Source of the DNA: Acidobacteriota bacterium | GTDB lineage: Bacteria; Acidobacteriota; Terriglobia; Bryobacterales; Bryobacteraceae | Assembly: GCA_026394075.1 (NCBI GenBank) | Contig: JAPKYX010000164.1 | Span: 1 to 49,834, forward strand | Direction: 5' to 3' | DNA length: 49,834 nucleotides | Shown: piece by piece, positions 17,223-24,869 of the stretch | Position numbering within the stretch: position 1 is the first letter of the stretch | Layout: the number at the start of each line of letters is the position of its first letter | Made by a program: the position numbers and the translations under genes | Notes under the pieces: generated by a model | What the model was told of the DNA's origin: nothing | Seen by the model: the letters and a program-made list of their open reading frames with translations, nothing else | The model's database searches: none

Positions 17223-17681
17223 CTAGATGTAGGCGATCACGTCGATTTCAACCAGCGAGTTGCCGGGGATGCCACCGGCGGCGGCAATCGTGGTGCGAAC
17301 CGGTGGCTCTTCACCGAAGCGGCCCTGGAAGGTCTCGTTCATACCGACGTAGTCCTTCAGGTCGTTCAGGTAGACGTTGCACTTCAGCACCTTGTTCATG
17401 GAGGAGCCGGCGTTGACCAGTTCCTTTTCCACTTCGTCCAGCACGTGCTTGGTGTGCGCCTTGATGTCGCCTTCAAAGTGCGCGCCCTTGCCGGCGATAA
17501 ACAGCAGGTTGCCGTAGCTGACCGCGCCGTTAAACAGCGGAGTCTTGGCGGGCTTGGGCCCCTTGCGGTGAACCTTTTTGGTGGGTCCGGAGGCCGGAGC
17601 GGCGGGCGTCTGGGCGGCAGCTACGGCGGCCACGGGAGCGGCGGCCAGGGCGGCCTTGAGGAGAGAACGTCTGTTCTTCAT
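17223..17681 (-). CDS. Exported RidA/YjgF-family protein
   Basis: Residues 1-25 form a twin-arginine-like signal (NRRSLLKAALAAAPVAAVAA), then a basic Pro-rich linker, then a RidA fold. RidA enzymes deaminate reactive enamines/imines using a conserved Arg, and the matching Arg129 is present in PPVRTTI near the C-terminus, followed by LVEIDVIAYI. Canonical RidA is cytosolic, so an exported form is unusual and its substrate would be extracytoplasmic. Its start lies only 13 bases from the divergent DUF362 gene, with both -10 boxes packed in the gap. Confidence 0.82.
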   Translation of the reverse strand: MKNRRSLLKAALAAAPVAAVAAAQTPAAPASGPTKKVHRKGPKPAKTPLFNGAVSYGNLLFIAGKGAHFEGDIKAHTKHVLDEVEKELVNAGSSMNKVLKCNVYLNDLKDYVGMNETFQGRFGEEPPVRTTIAAAGGIPGNSLVEIDVIAYI

Positions 17682-17682
17682 A

Positions 17683-17695
17683 TATCGTTATTCTA
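17683..17695. promoter_or_regulatory. Overlapping divergent leaderless-type promoters
   Basis: Only 13 bases separate the two start codons. On the plus strand TATCGT (17683-17688) ends six bases before the ATG at 17695. On the minus strand TAGAAT (17695-17690) ends eight bases before the ATG at 17681. Neither gene has a Shine-Dalgarno-like run. Any -35 contacts must fall inside the opposite gene, so the two promoters probably exclude each other. Confidence 0.4.
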
Positions 17696-18759
17696 TGGAC
17701 ATTCTTCGGCGCCATTTTCTGCAGGTGCCCGTGGCTGCGGCCGCGGCCGCCGCGACTGGGGACGCGCTGCCCTCGTACCGTTCAGTGACTCCCTATGCCA
17801 GCGTGGGCGAACCCAATCGCTACCGGGGCAAAGTCGTGCACGCCGCCGCGGAGCAGAACGCCGAGAGCGTGAAGCAGGCCTTGGCCTCTTCGATGAAGGC
17901 GCTTACGGGAGCGAGTGACGCCCGTGATGCGTGGCGCAGCTTCATCCAAACCACGGATGTGGTGGCGATCAAGGTGAACTGCTCCGGCGCACCCAAGATC
18001 ATGTCGCACCCGCTGGTGGTGGCGGAGATCGCCCAGTGTCTGGTGGCCATCGGCGTACCGGCGCAGAACGTCTACGTCTACGAACGCTTCGACAACCAGA
18101 TGGTGGATGCCAACTATCCGGCGGTGGTCCCGGCCGGGGTCCAGATGCATGCCATGGAAGATGGCCGGCGCCGGGGCGGCATCAACAAGTATGACCAGCG
18201 CGCCTACGTCGAGACCGATTTCTTTGGCGAAGAAGAGACCCGCAGCTTTATGTCCAAGCTGGTGACGCAGAAGGTGACCAAAATCATCAACGTCCCCAAC
18301 ATGAAGGATCACGGCGCCGCCGGTGTCACGGGCTGCCTGAAGAACATCGCCTATGGCAGCTTTTCCAACGTCGCCCGCAGTCACAAGAACACCCGCACCA
18401 ACACGCTGAGCTTCATCGGCACGCTCTACAATCTGGAGCCGTTGCGGTCCAAGACCGTGCTTCACATCATGGATGGCCTGAAGGGCGTCTGGCAGGGCGG
18501 ACCGTTTGTGCGCGAAGACCGGTTCATCTTTGAACCCAAGCGCCTGATGGTGGGTACGGACCCGATTGCGATGGACCGTTTGCTGATCGACATCATCGAG
18601 GACAAGCGCAAGCAGATGGGTGCCGTCAGCGTCTGGGACCGTTCCGCGGCGGCTCTCAAGGAAAGTGCGTTCTATCGCGAGCCGGGGCACATCGAGTTTG
18701 CCTCCCGCTTCGGCCTGGGCGAGTACGACAAGGCGAAGATCAAGGAGATTCAAGCGTGA
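17695..18759 (+). CDS. Exported DUF362-domain protein
   Basis: A 354-residue protein with a Tat-like N-terminus (MDILRRHFLQVPVAAAAAAA) and a DUF362 core: VVAIKVNCSGAPKIMSHP, VYVYERFDN, and TKIINVPNMKDHGAAGVTGC. DUF362 proteins often accompany iron-sulfur domains, but no CxxCxxC ferredoxin motif is visible here. The role is unknown. The ATG at 17695 follows TATCGT by six bases. The stop overlaps the next gene as GTGA, making it the first gene of a DUF362-exported protein-phoR-phoB transcription unit. Confidence 0.8.
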   Translation: MDILRRHFLQVPVAAAAAAATGDALPSYRSVTPYASVGEPNRYRGKVVHAAAEQNAESVKQALASSMKALTGASDARDAWRSFIQTTDVVAIKVNCSGAPKIMSHPLVVAEIAQCLVAIGVPAQNVYVYERFDNQMVDANYPAVVPAGVQMHAMEDGRRRGGINKYDQRAYVETDFFGEEETRSFMSKLVTQKVTKIINVPNMKDHGAAGVTGCLKNIAYGSFSNVARSHKNTRTNTLSFIGTLYNLEPLRSKTVLHIMDGLKGVWQGGPFVREDRFIFEPKRLMVGTDPIAMDRLLIDIIEDKRKQMGAVSVWDRSAAALKESAFYREPGHIEFASRFGLGEYDKAKIKEIQA

Positions 18760-19598
18760 GGATCTGGGCCGCAAGCTGTTTGGCGTGGACGGCGTTGTCC
18801 GCCGCCGGACTGCCCGAGATCGCCGCCACGGCACCGGCGGGCGCCGCCAAGCTGATGCGTCCCGGTACGCGCGGCACCCGCGTCGCCAATGCCGGTGCCT
18901 CCCGAATCCCGTGGGTGGATGCCAATGGTTGGCGTTTGCGGCGCGAGACGGGCAAGATGCTGGTCTACGAGAATGTGCCGGACCAGTGGATCCCCTTGGC
19001 CGTCGCTGAAAGCTACGTTTACGCTGGCCAGACGACGCTGGTGACCACCAAGCCTGAACTGGCGCAGCCCATGATGGATTTCGTCAAATCCATCGATCAG
19101 CCGTCGTTACCGCCCGTGGCGGACATCGGCCTGGTGGACGACGGCACGCCCCAAACCGGTGAGGCGATGAACCTGATGGCGCGCCGTAACCTGCTGTTCC
19201 AGCCCATCAAGCAAGCCAGCGGACCGTACAAATTGATCGTGCAGATCGGGAGTGAACAGTTTCCGAAAAGCGCCACCAACAATCCGTCCGAGTTCGCCAA
19301 TCTGGTTCGCCAGGGCTTGACCGATCCGAAAAGAAGCCTGCGTATTTATGGTAGTGAAACAATCATCGGCTACCTTACAGCAGAGGGCAATCGGGCCCGG
19401 CTGCACTTGTTGAACTATTCGAGCGAACCCATTGAGGGCATCCGCATCCGCGTAGCAGGTGCCTGGAAAGTGGCCAGCCTGCGATCTTTCAATGATGCGA
19501 ATGCTAAACCCGAGGAGGAAGAGCTAGCCGACGGCGGGCTCGAGTTTGGGCTGGAACGCCTGAGCCGGTACGCGGTCGTGGACCTCACCAAGAGATGA
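18756..19598 (+). CDS. Exported hypothetical protein upstream of phoR
   Basis: A 280-residue protein starting at GTG with a short export signal (IWAASCLAWTALSAAGLPEI). No domain is recognised with certainty. The C-terminal third (GYLTAEGNRARLHLLNYSS, then EGIRIRVAGAW) resembles the beta-sandwich found at the end of some glycoside hydrolases, which is only a hint. It overlaps the DUF362 gene by four bases (GTGA) and the kinase gene by four bases (ATGA), so it may deliver signal or substrate to that system. Confidence 0.6.
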   Translation: MRIWAASCLAWTALSAAGLPEIAATAPAGAAKLMRPGTRGTRVANAGASRIPWVDANGWRLRRETGKMLVYENVPDQWIPLAVAESYVYAGQTTLVTTKPELAQPMMDFVKSIDQPSLPPVADIGLVDDGTPQTGEAMNLMARRNLLFQPIKQASGPYKLIVQIGSEQFPKSATNNPSEFANLVRQGLTDPKRSLRIYGSETIIGYLTAEGNRARLHLLNYSSEPIEGIRIRVAGAWKVASLRSFNDANAKPEEEELADGGLEFGLERLSRYAVVDLTKR

Positions 19599-21067
19599 CC
19601 GGTAAGATTTTCCTCAAGCTGATCGCCGCGGTATTTGCCGTGTTGATGGTGTCACTGGTGGCGGTGGACCTGATGGCCTCGCGGATTGCCGAGGCCAGCT
19701 ATGAGCGGACGCTGACGCGGGAGCTGGAGGACAAATGCCGGATGATCGCGCTGGACGATCTGTCGCAGGCCTCACCCAAGCGGCTGACGGAACTGGCCCG
19801 CGCCTCTGGGGGCCGCCTGACGCTGGTGGCGCGCGATGGTTCAGTGATTGCGGATTCGGAAAACGAAGCCAAGTCCATGGCCAACCACCTGGACCGCCCG
19901 GAAGTGAAGATGGCCATGTCGGGCGAAGTAGGCTCCATCCGGCGCAACAGCTCCACGATGGGCATGCCCTTTCTGTACGTAGCGATTCCCGTGCGCGAAG
20001 GTGCCTTGCGTCTGGCCGTGCCCATGTCGCAGATCAGCGCCCAGGTAGGCGCGATCCGGACGCAGATGCTCAGCGCGACCGCCCTGGCCTTTCTGCCGGC
20101 CGTGCTGGTCTCATTTTGGTTCGCCCGTTATGCCTCGACGAAACTGGGAGCCATCATTGAGTACGCCGGCCAGCTGGCGGAAGGCAATTTCCAGGCCCGC
20201 CTGAAGCGCCAAGGCCCCGATGAGCTGGGGGAGCTATCGGCCAAGTTGAACGAAACCGGCGAGAAGCTCCAAGCCATGTTCGAGCAGTTGCAGATGGAAT
20301 CCATCGAACTGGAAAAGCTAGAACGCATCCGGAAAGACTTCGTCATCAACGTCTCGCACGAATTGCGGACGCCGCTGGCCTCCATCCAGGGCTACACGGA
20401 AACCCTGCTGGATGGTGCCTTGGAGGACCCCGAAAACAATGTCCGGTTTCTCGGGATCATCCGCCAGAATGCCGAGCGGCTAGCCCGCCTGACGGCCGAC
20501 CTGTTGACACTTTCGCGTATTGAGCTGGGCAATACCAAGTTCCAGTTTGCTTCCTATTACGCCAACGGCCTGCTACGGAATTCGATGGACACATTGCAGC
20601 CGCTGGCCGACCGCAAAAGCATCAGCCTCCGCCTGATTCCGGCCCCGGATTCCACCGAAGTGTTCTGCGATTCCGAAGCGGTGCACCAGATCCTGTCGAA
20701 CCTGATCGACAACGCCATCAAGTACACGCCCGAAGGCGGCAGCGTCACGCTGGCGGCGTATCCGATTCACTCCGGTGCCAACGAGATGGTGGAGATCTCC
20801 GTGCGCGATTCCGGCATCGGCATTCCTTCCGAAGATGTCCCCCGTCTGTTTGAGCGTTTCTACCGCGTGGACAAGGCGCGCAGCCGCCAAATGGGCGGCA
20901 CCGGCCTGGGTTTGGCCATCGTGAAGCACCTGGCGTTGGCCCAAGGCGGCGAAGCCCGCGTCGAAAGCATGGTCAACCAAGGTTCCACTTTCTACTTCAC
21001 GCTGCCGGTTCACGACCTCGGTTTGCTGGAACATGGCGCAGTTCAAGCGCAATTAACCACTTTGTAA
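19595..21067 (+). CDS. phoR: PhoR-like sensor histidine kinase
   Basis: The 490-residue kinase has membrane helix 1 (about 7-29), an extracytoplasmic sensor of about 135 residues, membrane helix 2 (about 165-190) and HAMP (about 190-243). HisKA follows with phospho-acceptor His255 in NVSHELRTPL, then a HATPase domain with N-box LIDNAIKYTPEGG and G-boxes DSGIGIP and GGTGLGLAIV. The sensor contains LDRPEVKMAMSGEVGSIRR and a FLYVAIPV strand as in PhoR-type kinases. It phosphorylates the response regulator encoded 36 bases downstream. The phosphate assignment rests on architecture and context, not on a direct ligand motif. Confidence 0.87.
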   Translation: MTGKIFLKLIAAVFAVLMVSLVAVDLMASRIAEASYERTLTRELEDKCRMIALDDLSQASPKRLTELARASGGRLTLVARDGSVIADSENEAKSMANHLDRPEVKMAMSGEVGSIRRNSSTMGMPFLYVAIPVREGALRLAVPMSQISAQVGAIRTQMLSATALAFLPAVLVSFWFARYASTKLGAIIEYAGQLAEGNFQARLKRQGPDELGELSAKLNETGEKLQAMFEQLQMESIELEKLERIRKDFVINVSHELRTPLASIQGYTETLLDGALEDPENNVRFLGIIRQNAERLARLTADLLTLSRIELGNTKFQFASYYANGLLRNSMDTLQPLADRKSISLRLIPAPDSTEVFCDSEAVHQILSNLIDNAIKYTPEGGSVTLAAYPIHSGANEMVEISVRDSGIGIPSEDVPRLFERFYRVDKARSRQMGGTGLGLAIVKHLALAQGGEARVESMVNQGSTFYFTLPVHDLGLLEHGAVQAQLTTL

Positions 21068-21103
21068 TTCATTCGACATAAATTCTCGGTATCGTTTGGA
21101 TGA

Positions 21104-21805
21104 ATGAAAAAGATTGTCCTGATCGAAGACGATGCTGATCTCTACGCGCTGCTGAAGTACAACCTCGAGAAAGAGGGCTTCGCCATGGTGGGCGCGCAGA
21201 CGGGCAAGGGAGCCATCGAGCTGTGCCGCCGTGAGCGGCCGGACTTGATCCTGCTCGACATCATGTTGCCCGATTCAGACGGCCTCGACATCTGCAAGGG
21301 CATCCGGCAGCATCCGGAACTGGCGCACATCCCGGTCATCTTCCTGACGGCGCGCGCCTCGGAAACCGATCGCATCGTGGGTCTGGAGCTGGGCGCCAAC
21401 GATTACATCGTGAAGCCGTTCTTCGTCCGCGAGCTGATCGCCCGCATCAAGATCCATTTCCGCGGCCAAAGCGCCCCCAACCGGATGCTGAAAGCTGGTC
21501 CGCTGGAGTTGGACCGCACTTCGTGCCGCGTCCGCCTGATGGACCAGGAACTGGCCTTAACCGCCACCGAGTTCCGTTTGCTTGAGTTCCTGATGTCGCG
21601 TCCCGGCATCGTCTTCAGCCGCGAGCAACTGCTCGATTCGGTCTGGGGACATGACCGCGCCGTAACCGACCGTACGGTGGACGTTTACATCCTCCGGCTC
21701 CGCCAGAAGATCGAAAACGACCCCGCCAACCCTATGTTCATCCGCTCGGTGCGGGGCTTTGGTTACAGCTTCAATGAAGCGCCCGTGGCCATGGCCGCCA
21801 GCTAG
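21104..21805 (+). CDS. phoB: PhoB/OmpR-family response regulator
   Basis: The 233-residue regulator has an N-terminal receiver with acidic pocket Glu8-Asp9, phospho-acceptor Asp52 (LLDIMLP), a FLTA switch Thr, and Lys in YIVKPF. It has a C-terminal winged-helix DNA-binding domain (LTATEFRLLEFLMSRPG, then RTVDVYILRLRQKIE and VRGFGYSF). It is the cognate partner of the adjacent kinase and binds direct-repeat DNA as a dimer. A PHO-box-like site lies 74 bases after its stop, ahead of the TonB receptor gene. A TATCGT hexamer eight bases before the ATG suggests it may also be transcribed alone. Confidence 0.9.
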   Translation: MKKIVLIEDDADLYALLKYNLEKEGFAMVGAQTGKGAIELCRRERPDLILLDIMLPDSDGLDICKGIRQHPELAHIPVIFLTARASETDRIVGLELGANDYIVKPFFVRELIARIKIHFRGQSAPNRMLKAGPLELDRTSCRVRLMDQELALTATEFRLLEFLMSRPGIVFSREQLLDSVWGHDRAVTDRTVDVYILRLRQKIENDPANPMFIRSVRGFGYSFNEAPVAMAAS

Positions 21806-21878
21806 CGCCTAAGCCTTTCTCTTTCTTCATTTTGCCGCTCCGCGCCATACAGTATTCCTGCGTCCGGACGACCGGGAT

Positions 21879-21896
21879 GTGTCACCGAAATGACAT
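21879..21896 (+). promoter_or_regulatory. PHO-box-like site / TGTCA-N6-TGACA dyad
   Basis: Two heptamers, GTGTCAC (21879-21885) and ATGACAT (21890-21896), sit 11 bases apart like the direct repeats of a PHO box (CTGTCAT-N4-CTGTCAT). They match at about 10 of 14 positions. The same bases also form a perfect dyad, TGTCA (21880-21884) and TGACA (21891-21895). A TATGTT hexamer at 21910-21915 is placed where a PhoB-activated -10 could be. The adjacency to phoB supports a PhoB site, and a dyad-binding repressor is the alternative. Confidence 0.4.
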
Positions 21897-21900
21897 ATTA

Positions 21901-21931
21901 CGATAACAATATGTTCATTGAATAGTTATCG
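21901..21931. repeat. Perfect inverted repeat CGATAAC-N17-GTTATCG
   Basis: CGATAAC (21901-21907) is the exact reverse complement of GTTATCG (21925-21931), 17 bases apart, in the AT-rich leader of the TonB-receptor gene. It could be an operator or an RNA stem-loop. No U-run follows, so it is not an intrinsic terminator. Confidence 0.5.
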
Positions 21932-21981
21932 AGTCGTGACGCGGGATCGTTAGCATGGTGTGCGGCCTATCGTTCACTGAA
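21913..21981 (+). repeat. Two copies of GTTCAnTGAA upstream of the TonB receptor
   Basis: GTTCATTGAA (21913-21922) and GTTCACTGAA (21972-21981) differ at one base and lie 59 bases apart. Each is itself nearly palindromic (TTCA/TGAA). The second copy sits just upstream of the TTAAAT hexamer at 21987-21992. They may be binding sites for an unidentified regulator. Confidence 0.4.
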
Positions 21982-21986
21982 GTTCT

Positions 21987-21992
21987 TTAAAT
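21987..21992 (+). promoter_or_regulatory. Possible -10 box of the TonB-receptor gene
   Basis: TTAAAT (four of six to TATAAT) ends seven bases before the ATG at 22000, the same spacing as other leaderless-type starts in this window. There is no ribosome-binding run in the gap. The alternative is a promoter further upstream using TATGTT at 21910-21915. Confidence 0.3.
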
Positions 21993-21999
21993 CTCTGTT

Positions 22000-24810
22000 A
22001 TGCCCTATTTGTTCAATCACTCCTCACTTACGCTTCGTATGCGTACTGTTGTATCCCGTTTGATTCTGGCCTTCACGCTAACCGCGCTGGCCGCCATGGG
22101 CCAGACCGCCCCCAAAGGGACCGTCACCGGCACCGTGTTTGACGCCGCCAATGGCTTGCCCATTCCGCTGATCACCATTGAAGTAAACGGCATGACCGAT
22201 GGCCGGCAGCAGACCGGCACCGATGGCAAGTTCACGATCCAACTCAGCCCCGGCAAATACAAGCTGCGCTTCACCGGAAGCAACCATTTGGAGGCGTCGA
22301 TCGAGGACATCGAAGTGACCGCGGGCCAAGTGGTGGAAGCCTCCACCGTGATGCAGCAGAAGGGCGCGGTGACCACACTTGAGGTTTCGGAAAAAGTGGG
22401 CGCCGTGCAATCGACCGCTGAATCGATCTTGCAGGAGCGCAAACTCTCCTCCAACACCAGCGATTCAATCTCCAAGGACGACATCAAGGGCTCCACCGCT
22501 TCCGATGCGGCCGGGGCGCTGGAGAAGGTCACCGGCGTTTCGATCGTCGACAACGGCTACGTCTTTGTGCGCGGTCTGGGTGAGCGTTATTCCTCCACGA
22601 TGTTGAACAATGCCGTGATCCCGACGACTGAGCCGGAACGGCGCGTGGTGCCGCTTGATCTGTTCCCGGCCTCCCTGATCGACAACATCAAGGTATTGAA
22701 AACCTATTCACCGGACCTGCCGGGTGAGTTTTCCGGCGGCTTGGTGCAACTGCAGACGGTTGAGTTCCCCACCGCGCCCAACCTGCAGGTGTCAGTGAAC
22801 TATGGCTTCAATTCGCAAACCACCTTCAACCGGTTTGCCAGCCAGTTCGGTGGCGCTCGCGATTTCTTTGGCGTGGACGACGGGACGCGCGCACTGCCGA
22901 CTGTATTCCCTGAAGACAAGCGTCTGTTTCAGGGCAACTTTTCGGAATCGCAGATGCAGCAGTTTGGCCGCGCTTTCTCGAACAACTACCAGCCCAAGTA
23001 CTCCGATTCCATGCGGCCGCAGCAATCGTATTCCGTATCCGGCGGCACCAGCATCGGCAAGTGGGGTTTTGTGGGCGCGCTCACCTTTGCCAACACGCCG
23101 CAGCGGACCCCACAGTTGCAGCGCTTTCTGGTGAACTCCGGTGGCGGACGACCGGCCATCTTCTCTGACTACAACGACTTCAACGTCGATACCATCGGTG
23201 CCCGCGTCGGTGGCGTGTTGAACGCCGCCTACCGGGTGAACGCCAACAACAAGCTGATCTTCCGCAACACGCTGACCCGCGATTCCGATCAGGAGACGCG
23301 AGTGATCCGCGGCCTGAACGGTGGCAATGGACAGGAAATCGAATCCACCCGTCTGCGCTGGGTGGAGCGGCAGCTGCTCTCCACCGGCATTGAGGGCGAC
23401 CACGCATTTTCGAAGCTCGGCAATAGCGTCCTGCACTGGCAGTTCACCTATTCCACTTCCAAGCGCGATGAACCGGATTTGCGCGAAACGATCCGCGGCC
23501 GTGAGCCGGGTTCCAAGGAACCCTACACGTACATCAACCTGCCGGAATCGGGTTTCCGCTTCTTCAACAATTTGGCCGACAAGATCTATGAGCCGCAGGC
23601 CGACTGGACCAAGCCGTTCTACAACGGCAAGGTGAGCGGCATCTTCAAGGTAGGCTTCCGCGGCACGGTCCGCCGCCGCGACTTTGATGGCCGCCGCTTC
23701 CGCTACTTCCCGGTCCGCGCCGGCACGATCGACTTCACCCGGCCGACCAATGATATTCTCGGCCCCAACAATATCCGGCCCGACGGATTCGCGCTCCGCG
23801 AGATCACCCGCGGCACGGACAAGTACTCCGCGGAGATGGACGTCTATGGCGGCTACGCCATGGCGGACGTGGCCCTAGGCCCCAAGTGGCGCGTCATCGG
23901 CGGCATGCGTTATGAAGACGCCAACATCCTGGTGACCACCAACGACCCGCTGGTGCCGGGCAGTGTGCCCACGCGGGCGATGCTGGCCAACCGCGACCCG
24001 CTACCGGCCGTCAGCCTGATCTACCAGAAGACCGCCCGCCAGAATATCCGCTTCGGCTATGGCCGCACCGTCAACCGGCCGGACTTCCGTGAGCTGTCGC
24101 CGTTTGAGTTCACCAACGTGGTCGGCGGCTACTCGACCGTCGGTAACCCGGACCTGCAACGGGCCACGATCGATAACTTCGACGCCCGCTGGGAATGGTT
24201 CCTGGGTGGCAATCAAGTAGTCGCGGCCAGCTACTTCTATAAGAAGTTCAGCAACCCGATCGAGCAGACCTACCGCCCGACCGCCTCCGAGCTGCGGCAG
24301 AGCTTCATCAACGTCGGCGGGGCGAACAACCAGGGCATCGAGCTGGAAATGCGCAAGAATCTGGAGTTCATCAGCAAGAAGATGGCGCCCTTTTCGGTGC
24401 AGTCGAACTTCACGTTCGTGAATTCCAATGTCAGCATCCTCGAAAGCCAGAAGGCGATTCTCACCTCGCTCGACCGTCCGCTGGTGGGCCAATCACGGTT
24501 CATCTACAACGCAATCGCCGAGTGGCTTTACCCCAAGCTGCACTCCAACGCGCGCTTTTATGTGAACTCCGTTTCACGCCGCATCACCGACGTCGGCACG
24601 TTCCGGTTGCCGGACGTCTACCAGGAGCGGACCACGTTTGTGGACTTCGTCTATCAGGTGAACCTGGATGAGAAGGGTAAGTGGAACGTCCGGTTCAGCG
24701 GTGAGAACTTAACCGACAACCGCTATTGGTACACCCAATCGACATTCGTCGTGCGCGATTTCAAGATCGGGCGCACCTTCACGATCGGCACCAGCTACTC
24801 GTTCTTTTAG
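22000..24810 (+). CDS. TonB-dependent outer-membrane receptor with carboxypeptidase-regulatory-like N-terminus
   Basis: The 936-residue protein has an export signal (VVSRLILAFTLTALAAMGQ) and an N-terminal beta-sandwich of the carboxypeptidase-regulatory type (GTVTGTVFDAANGLPIP, about 40-125). A plug domain follows (SDAAGALEKVTGVSIVDNGY, RGLGERYSSTMLNN, about 165-260). Then comes a long beta-barrel ending in the terminal aromatic pattern TIGTSYSFF expected of outer-membrane proteins. Such receptors import large or scarce ligands with TonB energy. Position just downstream of phoRB and of a PHO-box-like site suggests a phosphate-containing ligand, which is inference. An in-frame ATG at 22039 is the alternative start. 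No TonB-ExbBD genes are nearby. Confidence 0.9.
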   Translation: MPYLFNHSSLTLRMRTVVSRLILAFTLTALAAMGQTAPKGTVTGTVFDAANGLPIPLITIEVNGMTDGRQQTGTDGKFTIQLSPGKYKLRFTGSNHLEASIEDIEVTAGQVVEASTVMQQKGAVTTLEVSEKVGAVQSTAESILQERKLSSNTSDSISKDDIKGSTASDAAGALEKVTGVSIVDNGYVFVRGLGERYSSTMLNNAVIPTTEPERRVVPLDLFPASLIDNIKVLKTYSPDLPGEFSGGLVQLQTVEFPTAPNLQVSVNYGFNSQTTFNRFASQFGGARDFFGVDDGTRALPTVFPEDKRLFQGNFSESQMQQFGRAFSNNYQPKYSDSMRPQQSYSVSGGTSIGKWGFVGALTFANTPQRTPQLQRFLVNSGGGRPAIFSDYNDFNVDTIGARVGGVLNAAYRVNANNKLIFRNTLTRDSDQETRVIRGLNGGNGQEIESTRLRWVERQLLSTGIEGDHAFSKLGNSVLHWQFTYSTSKRDEPDLRETIRGREPGSKEPYTYINLPESGFRFFNNLADKIYEPQADWTKPFYNGKVSGIFKVGFRGTVRRRDFDGRRFRYFPVRAGTIDFTRPTNDILGPNNIRPDGFALREITRGTDKYSAEMDVYGGYAMADVALGPKWRVIGGMRYEDANILVTTNDPLVPGSVPTRAMLANRDPLPAVSLIYQKTARQNIRFGYGRTVNRPDFRELSPFEFTNVVGGYSTVGNPDLQRATIDNFDARWEWFLGGNQVVAASYFYKKFSNPIEQTYRPTASELRQSFINVGGANNQGIELEMRKNLEFISKKMAPFSVQSNFTFVNSNVSILESQKAILTSLDRPLVGQSRFIYNAIAEWLYPKLHSNARFYVNSVSRRITDVGTFRLPDVYQERTTFVDFVYQVNLDEKGKWNVRFSGENLTDNRYWYTQSTFVVRDFKIGRTFTIGTSYSFF

Positions 24811-24816
24811 AAATCA

Positions 24817-24836
24817 TCCCGCGTTGCAAGGCGGGG
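24817..24836 (+). other. Intercistronic hairpin between receptor and beta-helix genes
   Basis: TCCCGC (24817-24822) can pair with GCGGGG (24831-24836) around the loop GTTGCAAG, eight bases after the receptor stop. There is no U-run, so it is not a classic terminator. It could protect or process the downstream message. A strong ribosome site, AGGAAAGGAAAG (24851-24862), follows before the next ATG. Confidence 0.35.
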
Positions 24837-24869
24837 AACCAAGTTTGTTTAGGAAAGGAAAGTAACTAC

